Positions 24,176-38,252 of a stretch of 64,000 nt of DNA are shown here, piece after piece. Positions within the stretch are counted from its first letter, which is position 1. Every line of letters begins with the position of its first letter. The notes below the pieces were generated by a model. That model made no database searches and had not been told where the DNA came from. It saw only the letters and a list, made by a program, of their open reading frames with translations. Origin of the DNA: Clitoria ternatea (Eukaryota > Streptophyta > Magnoliopsida > Fabales > Fabaceae); contig CM075673.1 of the NCBI GenBank assembly GCA_037962975.1, positions 24,536,001-24,600,000 of the forward strand, in the 5' to 3' direction. A program made the position numbers and the translations under genes.

Positions 24176-25331
24176 AACTTAAAATAATATTATTTCTAGT
24201 ATAATAGTAGATTTCTAAAAACGATATGAAAATAACCCTAAAAAATATAAAAGAGATGTATTCTTACCTTAGAATTTTAGCAGAACCTTCTTCTAAAAAT
24301 TTTATTTCTCTCTCTTACTTCCACCACTATCTCACTAGCACTACTATATTAAGAAAACTTAATCTGAAATTGTGAATTCTAAAGAAGAATTCCTTTGGTA
24401 TTTATAAGAAGGAAAATTACTATGCATTCCATTATTTTAATATAAAAGTACTGTACATTTTTGAAATTTAAATCCTGGATACTGTACACCTTTTGAAAAT
24501 TTCGTACATGCACAGTGTTTTGCATAGTAAATGTCGGTTGAATTATTAAGCCAAATAGTAACCTTTCACTCGGTATATTTTAAATATTCAAAATTAGTCC
24601 TTTTTGAAATTTAGCGATATTATATCAGTTCTCACTAATTTTATGATAAGTAGTATAAAGTTTAAATTTTAAAAATCTAAAATCATCTGTTAATAAAAAT
24701 TTATTGATACGTTTCTAATTTTTTAACGATTGAAAAAAATCAAGATTTTTCTCAAACCGATCATTTTTAGATAAGTCTACTTGAAATGGATTTTAGAAAA
24801 TTTTCTTATAATTTAAAATTCACTTTCTTATAAATATTTTTAATTTTAAGTCACTTTATATGAATTTAAAATTATTTAAAATATATTATTTTATTAAAAT
24901 ATTTCCAAAATTCCAAAAAAATTTCATAAAATCATAAATAATACGTAGATCAAAAAGTTCTAAAAAACCATAGTCTAATTCGTTCAAAATTTTATTTTAA
25001 AATTCTAATAAGAGTTAAATCACAAATATGTAAAATAAATATAAAAACATAAAATAAAAGTTGTGAATAATAAATATATTTAAAATTCTTAAGATAATTT
25101 CATTAATCAATGAATACTAATTAAGTCATTTTAGAATTTTCATTCAAAATACATAAATATTTTTATTTTATTATTATTATTTTATTTTATTTTAAAAAAC
25201 AAATAATTAAATATAAATACCAAAATTTCATAAAAATGATAATAATAAACTAACTAATAGTAAGTATTTCTTATTAAAGATATATTAATATCTATTTTCT
25301 ATTTGTGTTGAAAATGAGATGTTACCATTAG

Positions 25332-25447
25332 TACTTACCCCTTTAAAATTGCGGATGTTTTAATAAATTTGCAGGGGATGAGTTTGCTTGATGATCCGAA
25401 GGCAGGAATGCATTACTCATCCATAGTGGATACATATGTAGATATAC

Positions 25448-25493
<46 letters not shown>

Positions 25494-27050
25494 GTGCAGT
25501 TGTGTATGATGAAGCCTTGAATATTTTTATGATTCTAGTGTTGATACATATATACATGCATACCTTTGATTTATGGAGTTAGAACTATGAAAGGACTAGT
25601 TGGAACCTGGACTTTGATGCCTTTAATGAGATGTGATATATGTGAAACTGGGCATTGAGCCACATGATATCATATATGTATATGTAGGTGTAGGTATGGG
25701 CAGGTCTTGTATCTTGATTTGGTTCATGTGAATTGATCAGGAACTAGGCGATGTGATCGTGTTGCAATGTGTTTGTTGGATGGATAATACTATAACTCAT
25801 GAATTCGATAAATTTGGCATGGAGCCACTCATGTTATTGTGACATGTATACTATAGACAGGTTTCCATATGCCGCTAAAATCATAAAGGAGAATTATATA
25901 ATAATGCATGAAAGAATGGACAGGCGTTTTATGTTTGTAAGGGATTGGGCTTGAGCAATGAATGTAAGTATTTGAGATTGTAATTGCAATATAGAGGTCA
26001 TGAATAGGTGTTTGCATTTTGACTCAGAATTATTGGGATGATCCACATTTCATTTGATGTGTACAAGTATATCCTTTATTTTTAAATAGGTAATAGATAA
26101 TGATCAGCCATATAGGAAGGAGACATCCAAAACTGAATCTTTATTTATTTTGAGTTGTTTAAACTGTTACAATACTTGCCCAATTTACTGTTATCATTTA
26201 TATTTTAATCGTCATAAGTTCTCTCAATGATGCTTCACTTTCTTTACTATTCATAACCTTATTTTGCAAGTTAATTTATAAGTGAATGAGTTCATACTGT
26301 TGAGATGGATTAATAGTTGATTTTTATTTATTTTCACTTAATGTGAATGCGGTATTTTTACATTCTGTGAATTACTTGATTGATAAATATGTCAAAGAGA
26401 AATGCATTAATTGCTATAATCCAGCTTGTATATTATACATACTCATATTCCATCACCCAGTGATTGAGAAAAACAAATACTATCCTATGCTGATAAAATC
26501 AGAACTTAGTTGAACCTTTCATTATTAGCCTATTTCCTTCCAATTTTGTATTTTGTTTTTCATACAATAAACGGGCAGTTCATGATCTTTTTCCTTTCTT
26601 CTGCTAATTGTTAACTTGGTTTACAAATAGACAAAAGTTGATCAGTCGGTGCAGTATCCTCTTATTGCTCTGAATACCTTTTGGCTAGTATTTATTCATT
26701 ACTCATCATGGAGCCTTTCAAATCAGGATCAATTTATTTTGAGTTGGAGGCCATGCACCCTTGCTATCTTGCGTGAATTACCACACCACAGGGGTGTTGA
26801 CGCATCATGGTTCCCTTCATGTGCATACACCCAGCATGTTAATTATACTCATATCCGTAAAGCAATTGTATTGTGCACTACTCCTAGCTTGGAACCGTGC
26901 GTTGGCACGCTGCCACATGCTTGCCTTGTTGACTCTCTCTTTCACGCGCACCAGGCTGCTGGGCATGGCCATGAAATCTTCAATGTCTCTGTTCCCTTCC
27001 GCGTGGCATATAGGCACAAATCATTTGCTATGGCCAATTGATATTCCACA
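25332..27050. other. Old LTR remnant and unassigned AT-rich sequence
   Basis: The first ~700 bp probably continue the LTR seen at 6735 and 21099 (plus-strand words such as TTTGCAGGGGATGAG). From ~26100 to 27050 nothing is recognised. An open frame of 130 codons at 26649-27041 has no family features and is not called as a gene. Confidence 0.4.
25453..25492. repeat. (TA)n microsatellite, about 20 units
   Basis: Uninterrupted TA dinucleotides. Confidence 0.95.
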
Positions 27051-27133
<83 letters not shown>

Positions 27134-27134
27134 G
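27046..27134. repeat. (AAT)n microsatellite, about 28 units
   Basis: Almost perfect AAT/ATA triplets over ~85 bp. Confidence 0.97.
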
Positions 27135-27490
27135 AGAATGAAATTTCAGTTAGTTAAATTGACTAATACTTAATTCGGGTAAAAAAAAAAATTCTAATTA
27201 GATTTCTTGACTACGGAGATATTAAACTAAAATTATTAAGTTAAAATGGGATTTATTAAATTTATTTCTGGATTTAACAGATTGTATATTTTTTACATAA
27301 CCCAACTGTCACACCCCGATTTTCTGGACCCGAATCACGATGTAATTAAGATAATAATTAATAAAAATACGAGTAAATTTTTCACGTTTAAAATAATTTT
27401 AAAACACCATAACGATTACATCAAGACCCAAACCACAAGAAACCGAAGAGTGAGATTTAATAATTTATAGACTGGATCGCTAATCAAAAC

Positions 27491-30400
27491 TGAGACGCCT
27501 CAAAAACACGGGTAAATTTTTCGCGATTTTAAAATCATTATTCAATGAAAAGAAAAATAAGTGGTGAAGCTTTCAAGTTTAACACTTGGATCTATAAAAG
27601 CCACTCCCATATATGAAGATATGAAAGGGTAAGTTAAAAAATGATTTCATAATAAACTTCTAATTAGAAACAGCGAAAGAATTAATTTAATTTGATTTTT
27701 GTATGATTGAATTTAAGAGAAGGGATTTCATGAGGTTCCATGATTCATAACATGTCCAATAACACCCTTAAGATGATGCATGATATGGGTTTGATGCATA
27801 AGAAATAAAAATTTATTTGGAACAAAACAAGTGGGGCATCAGAAGGCTACTCGCTCAAACGAGAGCCACACTCGCTTGAGCGAAGCCGGGAAGAATGCTG
27901 AGCGAGGGAAAGTTTGAGCATCAGGGGGTCCCTTCGCTTGAGCGGACCCCATCTCGCTGTAGCGAGATTTGAAGGCCACACTTGGGCGAACCAGCGAGAC
28001 GCTTGAGCGAAGAAGGAGAATTGCCTCAGGGGCTAATCTCGCTTGAGCGAGTTCCATCTCGCTTGAGCGAGATTGCTCCAGTGACATTAAAAACTCTTTG
28101 CCCGATTTTCGCATGGGCGAGGCAAGACTCATCTTGGCAAAAATCGTCCAGTATCCATTTTCCCTTTCCTCGCTTGAGCAAGTCCCAGACCAAGGCCACT
28201 TCGCCTGAGCGAAAATGGTCCAGTGACCAACCACTAATTCCAGCCGAGTCTCGCTTGAGCGAGAAGGCCATTCGCTTCAGCGAATTTTAACCAGTGACCA
28301 CACCCCTGTTTCACAAGGGTCTCGCTCGAGGGACTACTACTCGCTTGAGCGAGTTCTGCAAAACTTATGCAGAAACGTGGATTTTTCACAACATAGCTCC
28401 TCAAACTTCAATTCATGCTGTTTTAGCCTATTTTAATGCATTATATCCCTTCAACCATGCAAATATAATCTTACTTAATTATCTATACATTTCAAATTCA
28501 ATTACCATTCATTTAATGCATATCATTTGAGATCAACTTCTCATAAATTCCATAAAGTAATACAAGACACAATTCTCATCATTCATTCATAAGAATTAAC
28601 ATCATCCAACATCATAATTCATCATCTTACATCATTTGGGTCATAAATGAAAATTGGCCATACACACCAAGGTCCAATTTTCCTACATGACCCTCAAAAT
28701 CATCATCTATAATCTAGATAACAAAGTAAGCATACATACATCCTATATGCTATGCAAAAATCTAGATTTTGCCGGCCAAGGCACTTCCTATACCACTATT
28801 TACCTCCTCAACCAAAATGTACTTCAAAATGTCCACTCTTCCCATAAATGCCCTGCATCACAAGTCTAAAAAAAGGACAACACGGGAGAGTGAGTCATAC
28901 ATCCTAAAAGGATGAATACGAATACCATGTGATTATGTACATATGCATCGAACATGTATACTTTGCTTACACACATCATATCATTCCGCATTATATCATT
29001 ATCACACACATACCACAACAACATTTTCAGTCAAGCAAGGTATACAAGCATATACATAATCAAGTCCTGCAACATTGGATTATTACACAATGCATCATTT
29101 TACTCAAATTATTATTTGGTATTCATATGTTCATGTTGTCTTACGTATTATATCATCTCCATTACATCCATCATCAAAACTTATCTTCTTTGGCATACCT
29201 CCATGCTATATGCAAATGCTCTTAAACTAATGCATATGCACAATGGAACTTTTCAACAATTGCAGATCTGACTATGGGAATATAAACATCAATTGTGGGT
29301 TTCAAGTATGATCATCTAACCATACCCCTACTGCAGTAGTAAAATGTGTACACTTATTCTTAAAATTTGCATGCATTCACCAATTGTTTTACTGGTACCA
29401 AACCGCATCGCCCATCTTGCAACACCTGGTCATTTTCACCATGGCCGCGGTATACAACACATTCGACACATGGTGTTGTGGGCCAACTATGAGTTATATC
29501 ATAGCAGCTGTGCCTAAAATTCCAACACCGGCAGCTATGCAGTATGCCATGGATGCAAATGCCATTCATATTCATTTCTCACTCTATGCATCCTATACAT
29601 GCCACTCATCAACATCATCATCAACACCATTACCAACATCACCATAAAACTTTTAGTGGATTCATTATTATTGGTTATTCTTATCAGTCTAAATCTTGGT
29701 GTGGCATTCTCGATAATTCTCATTCATATCATTCAATTTCATCATTAACACAAGGCTTCAATCGTTCACTATCAAACATCATCAACATTCATTATACTTT
29801 ACGGTGGACATGTGTATCACCACATAATAATCAACAATTTACGCCACCATAAAACACACCAAAATCATTCTAGATGCATCAAGCATGTTGCCAAGACATA
29901 TCATCAACATTGTACACAACATTATGTAGCACTCCAAGTAAGGCAAACATGTATATCAATACATATGGCAATCATATACCATTCAAATTCATGCATTTTC
30001 GAACATAAGACTCCTCTCCTACCTCAAGAGAAGAATTCTGATTGATAAGACGCACCCACCTCGTCGCTCGGAATGGATCCTACATTAACATGCATATAGA
30101 ATCCTAATTAATCAACTATTTAAGACATCATTTCAATTCCATTTAATCATAATCATATATACAATTTCTTAACATGTACTAAACATGTTAGAGACATCAT
30201 TTTTATTATTTATTAGGCTTTGGGAATTCCTTCCCATTAAGCCACATCCATTAGATCCAAAGGCTATCAACAATAATAGTCCTACATCCATAAAATGTCA
30301 CACCAACCAATACTCATACACCCAATGGCTTGTATTTGCTCTCAATCACACGATCCAACCAATATTCATAACTTTCCCCAATTCTTAAAAGCTAGGGTTT

Positions 30401-31237
30401 CTCTAAAACCCAACAACTCTCATTAATACCTCATCCTTCTTCATTTCCTACCAACATAAATACATCTACTACACTTATCCCTTATTAAAACCTCACATTT
30501 ATGGCCAGCCACCTTAGGGCTCAAGTTTTAAATGCTTCTAATAAATAACCATTCACATGCATGACTCCCCAAACCTTAAAAACTCATAACCACATAATTA
30601 TCCCATCTAAAAATTGGTAAACGAGGCTTACCTCACCCATAAACGAAATGGGTTTTCAAGGGAGAGGGAGGCAACATAAAAATGAGAAGAGGAAGAGAGG
30701 AAGAACTTCAAGTCTCCAAGTCCTCTTCAAACGAAAATGGAGGGGATGGAGATGACACCACTTTAGCTAGGGTTTTGGAAGAATAAGAGAAGGGAAAATG
30801 AAGTAGGAAATAAGAGGAAAAGAAGAAGAATGTGTTTTTGCCCAAAGTGCTCAGGAAACAAACGTGAAAAGGAGGGGAAAAATATGAGTTTTGGCTTTAG
30901 TTTTAACCCTTCATTAAAAGGTTCATCGTTTTATGGCAAACAGGATCTTTATTTAGGTTCAATACTTCATCTGAAAATTATTCCGAATATATTTTCGGAC
31001 TCCAATAATATTCTTAACAGCCCTGACCAATATCGTCTCAATCAGAGATACTTGGTCTGACACCCATATATTAACCGGGCTTATTTTCGGCTTATCTTGT
31101 CTCAATAAATCACCAACAGTCCCTAAAAATCTTAATTTAATTATTTTCAATATTTTGGGACATCAAATGACTCACATTCAATTATTCAATATTTATTTCC
31201 TTAGTTAATTCTCTATTTAAAATTCTGGGATGTAACA
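27491..31237 (-). repeat. Chromovirus 3' LTR
   Basis: It runs from TGTTACATCC (31237, minus strand) to GGCGTCTCA (27491) and is 3747 bp. It is highly similar to 36189-38763. It contains the dyad array at 27846-28362. Open frames inside it (for example 28929-29271) are repeated in the other LTR and are not genes. Confidence 0.9.
27846..28362 (-). repeat. Array of CTCGCTTGAGCGAG dyads, 3' LTR of the chromovirus
   Basis: About twenty exact or degenerate copies (arms CTCGCT/AGCGAG, or TTCGC/GCGAA variants), for example CTCGCTTGAGCGAG at ~28047 and ~28067, TCGCTTGAGCGAGAA at ~28252 and CTCGCTTGAGCGAG at ~28340. Spacing is about 20-40 bp. On the minus strand the array lies ~350 bp before the LTR end, the same place as in the 4050-4445 array. 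Confidence 0.87.
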
Positions 31238-34200
31238 ATCCACCCCACCAAAAAGAAAATTTTGTCCTCAAAATTGGACATACCGGATTCGAATACATCA
31301 GGATATCGTTCTCTGATGTCATCCTCATGTTCCCATGTGAACTTCTCCATATTTCCATGTTTCCAAGTGACCTTTACCAAAGGTACTAACTTGTTCCGCA
31401 ATCTCTTCACGGAATGCTCAACAACACGAATAGAAACGGGAGGGATAGATAAATCATCACGTACATCGATATCGTCCATAGGAATCACATGTAGGGGATC
31501 ATGGACATATTTCCTCAACTGAGATACATGAAATACGTTATGTAGATTTGCAAGATGCGAAGGGAGTGCAATCCGATAAGCAACGTCGCCAATCCGCTCC
31601 AAAACTTTATAAGGTCCAATAAACCTAGGGCTCAACTTTCCACTTTTTAACGCCCTTCCAATCCCTTTATCACGCGAAACCTTCAAAAATACATGATCAC
31701 CCACTTGGAGCTCAAGTGGTTTATGCCTCTTGTCATAGTAACTTTTCTGTTGATCCTGAGCAATCTTCATATTCTCTTGTATCTTTTTAATCTGCTCAGT
31801 AGTCTCTTGAACAATTTCCGGCCCTAAGGCCAAGTTCTCACCAACCTCAAGCCAACACAAAGGGGTTCTACACTTCTTTCCATACAACGCCTCATATGGT
31901 GCCATACCAATAGAGCTATGGTAGCTGTTGTTGTATGTGAATTCAATCAATGGCAAGAATCTCTCCCAACATCCACCATGTTCAAGAACACAAGCCCTTA
32001 ACAAATCTTCAAGGCTTTGTATCATCCTTTCGGATTATCCGTCGGTCTAAGGATGATATGCAGAACTAAGTTTCAACTTAGAACCCATCTCATTATGCAA
32101 ACTTCCCCAAAATCGAGAAGTGAATCGAGGATCATGGTCAGATATGATACTAGACGGCACACCATGCAGCCTAACAATCTCCTTTATATATAATTGTTCC
32201 AATTTCTCCAAGGAACTCTTCATATTCATGGGCAAGAAGTGAGCACACTTCGTCAACCGATCCATAATTACCCATATGGCATCGTTTCCAGTACGAGTTC
32301 TGGGTAGTCCAGAAACAAAATCCATAGCTATACTATCCCACTTCCAAACAGGGATCTCCAAAGGCCTTAAATAACCAGATGTGGTCTTTCATGCTCGACC
32401 TTAGCCTTCTGACAAATAAGGCAAGATGCTACAAAGTTCACCACATCACACTTCATGTCGGGCCACCAGAAATTCTTCTTCAATTCTTGATACATCTTGG
32501 TAGAACCAGGATGAATGCTCAATACGCTTTTGTAAGCTTCCTCAAGTACACATTTCCTCACATCACCACGTGAGGGAACATAAATTCAGCCCTTCATGCG
32601 CCAAATGCCATCTTGAACTTCCACTAGGAACAAATTCACCCATTTCTCTTGGGTTTTCTTTATCTCAATTAAATATTCATCATCGGGTTGTTGTACCTTC
32701 ACATATTCAAGAAACTTATTTGTGACTTTCAACATTTCAAGCGACATCTTCTTGGGAGTATATGTCTCCACGCCCACATTCAAATCTCTAAATCGTTCTA
32801 TCAACTCCATCTCTTTCGCCATCATCATAGAGATATGCAACGACTTTTGGCTCAAAGCATCGATAACCACATTGGCCTTTCCGGGATGATACCTTAACTC
32901 AAACTCATAGTCCTTTAGGAATTCCATCCACCTTCTTTGGCGCATATTAAGTTCCTTTTGGTCAAACAAATACTTAAGGCTCTTGTGATCACTAAAGACC
33001 ACAAACTTAGAACCATTCAAGTAATGTCGCCACAACTTCAAAGCAAACACCACCGCCGCCAATTCAAGGTCATGAGTAGGATAATTAATCTCATCTGGTC
33101 GCAATTGTCTCAACGCATAGGCTATCACACGCTCCTTTTGCATCAATACGCATCCAAGACCAAGCTTAGACGCATCACAATACAACACAAAATCATCCAT
33201 CAAATGGGGCAACACTAACACCGGTGCAGTAGTAAGTCTCAACTTCAACTCTTGGAAGCTTTCTTCGCATTCACGGCTCCACACAAATGGTTGATTCTTA
33301 CGAGTCAACTTCGTTAATGGTAAGGCTAAATGGGAAAATCCTTCAATGAACCTCCGGTAATAACCGGTAAGACCAAGAAAACTTCTTATCTTCGTCACAG
33401 ACGTCGGTCTTTCCCAAGCCATAACAGCTTCAACTTTCGATCTATCAACGACAACTCCATTACCAGAAATCACATGACCAAGAAAAGAAATCTCACTCAT
33501 CTAGAATTCACATTTAGAGAGTTTAGCATACAATTCTTTCTCTCAAAGAATGGTCAATACAAGACGAAGATGTCTTTCATGCTCCACATGACTCTTGGAG
33601 TATACCAAAATATCATCAATAAACATCATCAATAAACACCACGACGAATTAATCAAGATACTCATGAAAAATGAGATTCATATAATCCATGAAAATTGCA
33701 GGAGCATTTGTCACTCCAAATGGCATCACTACGTACTCATAGTGTCCATATCGCATTCGGAAGGAAGTTTTCGGAATTACTTCGGTCTTCACCCGAATTT
33801 GGTGATATCATGAACGCAAGTCAATCTTAGAGAATACCACAGCACCCTTCAACTGATCTAAAAGATCATCAATTTGAGGAAGAGGATATTTGTTCTTGAT
33901 AGTTAGCTTGTTGAGTTAGCGATAATCGACGCATAATCTCATGCTTCCATCCTTCTTTTTCACCAACAACACAGGAGCACCCAAGGAGACATACTTGGGC
34001 GAATAAACTCCTGCTTGAGTAATTCCTCGACTTGCTTCTTTAGCTTGGTCAACTCCATAGGGGGACATCCTATAAGGAGCTCTAGAAACAGGCTCAGCGT
34101 AGGAATGAGGTCAATAGAAAATTCCACTTCTCGTGAAAGAGGTAATCCAGGAATCTCTTCCGGAAACACATCGGGAAACTCCGAAACAATAGGAATCTCA

Positions 34201-34868
34201 CCAGATTGGGATGTACCATTCCCATCAACCAAACAGAACATCATAAGAAGCTGAGAGATACCTTGCACATCAAAGCCTTCAGCATTCGAAGTCGGGAAGA
34301 TCACCGTCTTGTTATGGCAATCCACCAAGACTTTGTTAGTGGATAACCAGTCCATGCCTAGAATAATGTCCAAGTCCTTTATATGCAAGCAGACGAGGGA
34401 TACAACAAACTTTCGACCCTCAAGAGTCATCTCGACATTCTCATATCGAGTCACCGATCTTAAACAAGTACCGGTCGGTGTAGTCACCATTATAGAACCT
34501 CTCATTATGCAAACAGGCACCTTTAAGCGCCTCACATAGTCCTCGAAAATAAATAAGTGCGTAGCACCAGAATCATAGATAACATTTACCCAAATACCAA
34601 GGATTTCCCACTCACCACGGACAAGATATTCAGCTTGCACGGCTTCTTCACCAGTAACTGCAAATACTCTACCAGCAGCTTTTACTTGATCACCACTATT
34701 GCGGTTACCGTTCCTTCCACCATGGCCATTACCTTGACCATTACCATTTCTTCCACCGTTATGACTTCCACCAAGGCTACCATTTCGGCCACCATTATTA
34801 CCATTACCATTTCCACGGCCACAGCCTCCAAAGCCACCATGACCTCCACGGTTACCATTAGGATTCAT
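31213..34868 (-). pseudogene. Chromovirus protease-RT-RNase H-integrase, broken
   Basis: Open pieces on the minus strand: 34868-33960 (Gly/Asn-rich linker, then protease DSGATH), a disrupted RT core 33960-33500, 33500-32586 (RT end LGHVISG, RNase H CDASKLGLG), 32561-32367 (zinc-binding region), 32361-32047 (integrase DFVSGLP and ISDHDPRF) and 32025-31213 (integrase end and chromodomain-like tail). Lesions include a frame change at 34865-34868, stops across the RT core, a tandem duplication in the sequence coding for the FIDD catalytic motif (33612-33637), TGA at 32586-32588, a frameshift near 32367 and two stops between 32047 and 32026. Several stops look like C-to-T changes (CAG to TAG, CAA to TAA, CGA to TGA); others do not. 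Confidence 0.88.
31238..31252 (-). other. Polypurine tract of the chromovirus
   Basis: On the minus strand a GGTGGGGTGGAT tract directly precedes the 3' LTR start TGTTACATCC. Confidence 0.7.
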
Positions 34869-35824
34869 ACGTAAGGAGTATTGGCATTAGCATTCCTTGC
34901 ATTCAATGGGAAATTAGGGCGAATATGCCTCGGTTGATTGCATTGGTAGCACACCACATCATCTTGTGGACAATCTCGTGCCAAATGGTTAGCACCGCAT
35001 TTGAAGCAAGTTAGGCCTTGGACATTTCCACGACCTTGGTTACCACCACCGTAACCACCCCTAAAAGCACCATATCCTCTAGCATTGGAGGATCCACCAC
35101 GAAAGAACTTGTTCTTCTTGAAGTGACCTTGCTTCTTGAAACTAGAGAATTGGCCCTTCAACTTAGGCTCGTGTTTTCCATGACTCGAAGGAGCCACATC
35201 ATCTTCTTCATAGATACAACACTTATTCATAAGTGTCGGGAAACTTCTAATCTCTTGATGTCGGATAGCCCGCTTGATTTCGGGCCTCAATCCATTTTTA
35301 AACTTCACATATTTTGACGCCTCGATACCCTCTTGTTGATAGGGCGGATAAAACTCACAAAGTTCTTCAAACTTGGAGGCATACTCCTCCACCGTCATGC
35401 CACCTTGCTTAAGTTCCATAAACTCAAGCTCTTTCTTGCTTCTATAACTATCTGGAAAATACTTCTTCAAGAACTCCACCTTAAAGTTTTTCCAAACCAA
35501 GGGAATATCAGCAGATATCATGCGTCCCCAAGTAAGATGCCACCAAGCTTCGGCTTCATCGCGGATCATAAAGACCGCATACTCCACCTTTTGTGCTTCA
35601 GAACATTCGAAGCTAGCATAAATTCTCTCCAGATCATTAATCCAAGCATACGCATCTTCAGGATTATAACCTCCATGAAACTCTGAAGGTTTCCTCTTGA
35701 GAAATAAATCAAGACCTTGGGAGCCTTATCCCACGTTCAGCTGGCCTTGTCTTTCTAAGAGGTCCGCAAAGCGATTCAAGGCATTTGCCATAGCAGCAGC
35801 CTCACGATTGGGTTTACCAGCCAT
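34865..35824 (-). pseudogene. Chromovirus gag with one early stop
   Basis: ATG at 35824 (MAGKPNREAAAM...). TAA at codon 33 (35726-35728); the frame is otherwise open to TGA at 34865. The product has a retrotransposon-gag core (EAEAWWHLTWGRM; FLKKYFPDSYRSKKELEF) and two C-terminal zinc knuckles, CFKCGANHLARDC and a degraded CYQCNQPRHIRPNFP lacking its last Cys. The gag stop overlaps the ATG of the next frame as ATGA, but in this clade gag and pol are normally one frame. I therefore read the overlap as a lesion rather than a designed coupling. Confidence 0.85.
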
Positions 35825-36173
35825 ATTTCAAGCCTATATGTTAAAACATGGCTCACACGTGAGTGTACTAGACCAAACATCTAATTTTTCAACTTATAAT
35901 TTCAAAGTTCTAGCACTTATAAGCTTATCATGCACCACATCACATAATCACATCACTTTTCAATACATAATCACAACATATTCATTATTACAGGCAAATA
36001 GTGTAAGGACTCTTGGCCGGACTCAACAATAATGCATTCACTTTATTTCAATAGCACACAGTCATAATTCAATTAAACAATCCATAAATCAATCAATCAT
36101 AGCTCATATAATTCAATCATAAACAACAATTACATGAACAACATTAATCATGATCGTATCAAGAGCAACCAAT

Positions 36174-36185
36174 GCTCTGATACCA
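36174..36185 (-). other. Primer binding site, initiator-Met tRNA type
   Basis: TGGTATCAGAGC on the minus strand, three bases after the 5' LTR end (36189). Confidence 0.9.
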
Positions 36186-36545
36186 GGTTGAGACGCCCCG
36201 AAAACACGGGTAAATTTTTCACGATTTTAAAATCATTATTCAATGAAAAGAAAAATAAGTGGTGAAGCTTTCAAGTTCAACACCTAGATCTATAAAAGTG
36301 ACTCCCATATATGAAGATATGAAAGGGTAAGTTAAAAAATGATTTCATAATAAACTTCTAATTAGAAACAGCGGAAGAATTAATTTAATTTGATTGTTGT
36401 ATGATTGAATTTAAGAGAAGGGATTTCATGAGGTTCCATGATTCATAATATGTCCAATAATACCCTTAAGATGATACATGATGTGGGTTTGATGCATAAG
36501 AAATAAAAATTTATTTGGAACAAAACAAGTGGGGCATCAGAAGGC

Positions 36546-37098
36546 TACTCGCTCAAGTGAGAACCACACTCACTAAAGCGAGCACACGTGGTAACGCTTG
36601 AGCGAAGCTAGGAAGAATACTGACCGAGGGAGAGTTTAAGCATCAGGGGGTCCCTTCGCTTGAGCGGAACCCATCTCGTTTAAGCGAGATTCGAAGGCCA
36701 CACTTGGGCGAACCAGCGAGACGCTTGAGCGAAGAAGGAGAATTGCCTCAGGGGCTAATCTCGCTTGAGTGAGTTCCATCTCGCTTGAGTGAGTTCCATC
36801 TCTCTTGAGCGAGATTGCTCTAGTGATATTAGAAGCTCTCTACCCGATTTTCGCTTGGGCAAGGCAAGACTCGCCTGGGTGAAAATCGTCCAGTATCCAT
36901 TTCCCCTCTCCTCGCTTGAGCGAGTCCCAGACCAAGGCCACTTCGCCTAAGCGAAAATGGTCCAGTGACCAACCACTGATTCCAGTCGAGTCTTGCTTGA
37001 GCGAGAAGGCCATTCGCTTAAGCGAATTTCGACCAGTGACCACACCCCTGTTTCACAAGGGTCTCGCTCGAGCGAGACTACTACTCGCTTGAGCAAGT
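36546..37098 (-). repeat. Array of CTCGCTTGAGCGAG dyads, 5' LTR of the chromovirus
   Basis: Same array as 27846-28362 with independent point changes (for example CTCGCTTGAGTGAG at ~36779). Some copies differ between the LTRs at CpG sites. Confidence 0.87.
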
Positions 37099-38252
37099 TC
37101 TGTAGAACTTATGCGGAAACGTGGATTTTTCACAATATAGCACCTCAAACTTCAATTCATGCTATTTTAGCCTATTTTAATGCATTATATCCCTTCAACC
37201 ATGCAAATATAATCTCACTCAATTATCTATACATTTCAAATTCAATTCCCATTAATTTAATGCATATCATTTGAGATCAACTTCTCATCAATTCCATGAA
37301 GTAATACGAGACACAATTCTCATCATTCATTCATAAGAATTAACATCATCCAACATCATAATTCACCATCTTACATTATTTGGGTCATAAATGAAAATTG
37401 GCCATACACACCAAGGTCAAATTTTCCTACATGACCCTCAAAATCATTCTCTATAATCTAGATAACAAAGTAAGCATACATACATCCTATATGCTATACA
37501 AAAATCTAGATTTTTCCGGACAAGACACTTCCGATACCACTATTTACCTCCTCAACCAAAATGCACTTCAAAATGTCCACTCTTCCCATAAATGCCCTGC
37601 ATCACAAGTCTAAAAAAAGGACAACATGGGAGAGTGAGTCATACATTCCAAAAGGATGAATACGAATACCATGTGATTATGTACATATGCATCAAACATG
37701 TATACTTTGCTTACACACATCATCTCATTCCTCATTATATCATTATCACACACATACCACAACAACATTTTCAGTCAAGCAAGGTATACAAGCATATACA
37801 TAATCAAGTCCTGCAACATTGGATTATTACACAATGCATCATTTTACTCAAATTATTATTTGGTATTCATATGTTCATGTTGTCTTACGTATTATATCAT
37901 CTCCATTACATCCATCATCAAAACTTATCTTCTTTGGCATACCTCCATGCTATATGCAAATGCTCTTAAACTAATGCATATGCAATGGAACTTTTCAACA
38001 ATTGCAGATCTGACTATGGGAATATAAACATCAATTGTGGGTTTCAAGTATGATCATCTAACCATACCCCTACTGCAGTAGTAAAATATGTACACTTATT
38101 CTTAAAATTTGCATGCATTCACCAATTGTTTTACTGGTACCAAACCGCATCGCCCATCTTGCAACACCTGGTCATTTTCACCATGACCGCGGTATACAAC
38201 ACATTCGACACATGGTGTTGCAGGCCAACCATGAGTTATATCATAGCAGCTG

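Larger units (their letters stand above)
21635..25326 (-). mobile_element. Solo LTR, minus orientation
   Basis: The left end is TGTAACACCCCC, which reads GGGGGTGTTACA as the LTR terminus on the minus strand. The right end is GAGATGTTACC, i.e. a GATGTTACA-type LTR start with one terminal substitution. The 5-bp duplication ATTAG lies at 21630-21634 and 25327-25331. Length is 3692 bp with no element ORFs. The AT content is very high, with simple repeats inside. It resembles fragments at 6190-6734 and 58520-58850. Confidence 0.75.

Noticed and set aside
26649..27141. 130-aa and 126-aa frames, the latter ending in poly-Asn
   Set aside because: No recognisable domain. The poly-Asn comes from the AAT microsatellite, and the two frames overlap on the same strand.
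25332..27301. Hidden host gene between the solo LTR and the outer LTR
   Set aside because: No exon-like conserved motif or consistent splice frame found by reading both strands. Left as unassigned.
28929..29271. 98-105-aa frames, repeated at 37592-38027
   Set aside because: They occur in both LTRs of the chromovirus at the same position, with no family features. They are LTR sequence by chance open.
34865..34868. ATGA overlap as translational coupling between gag and pol
   Set aside because: Plant chromoviruses of this clade usually have one gag-pol frame and this copy has many lesions. A chance frameshift is simpler.
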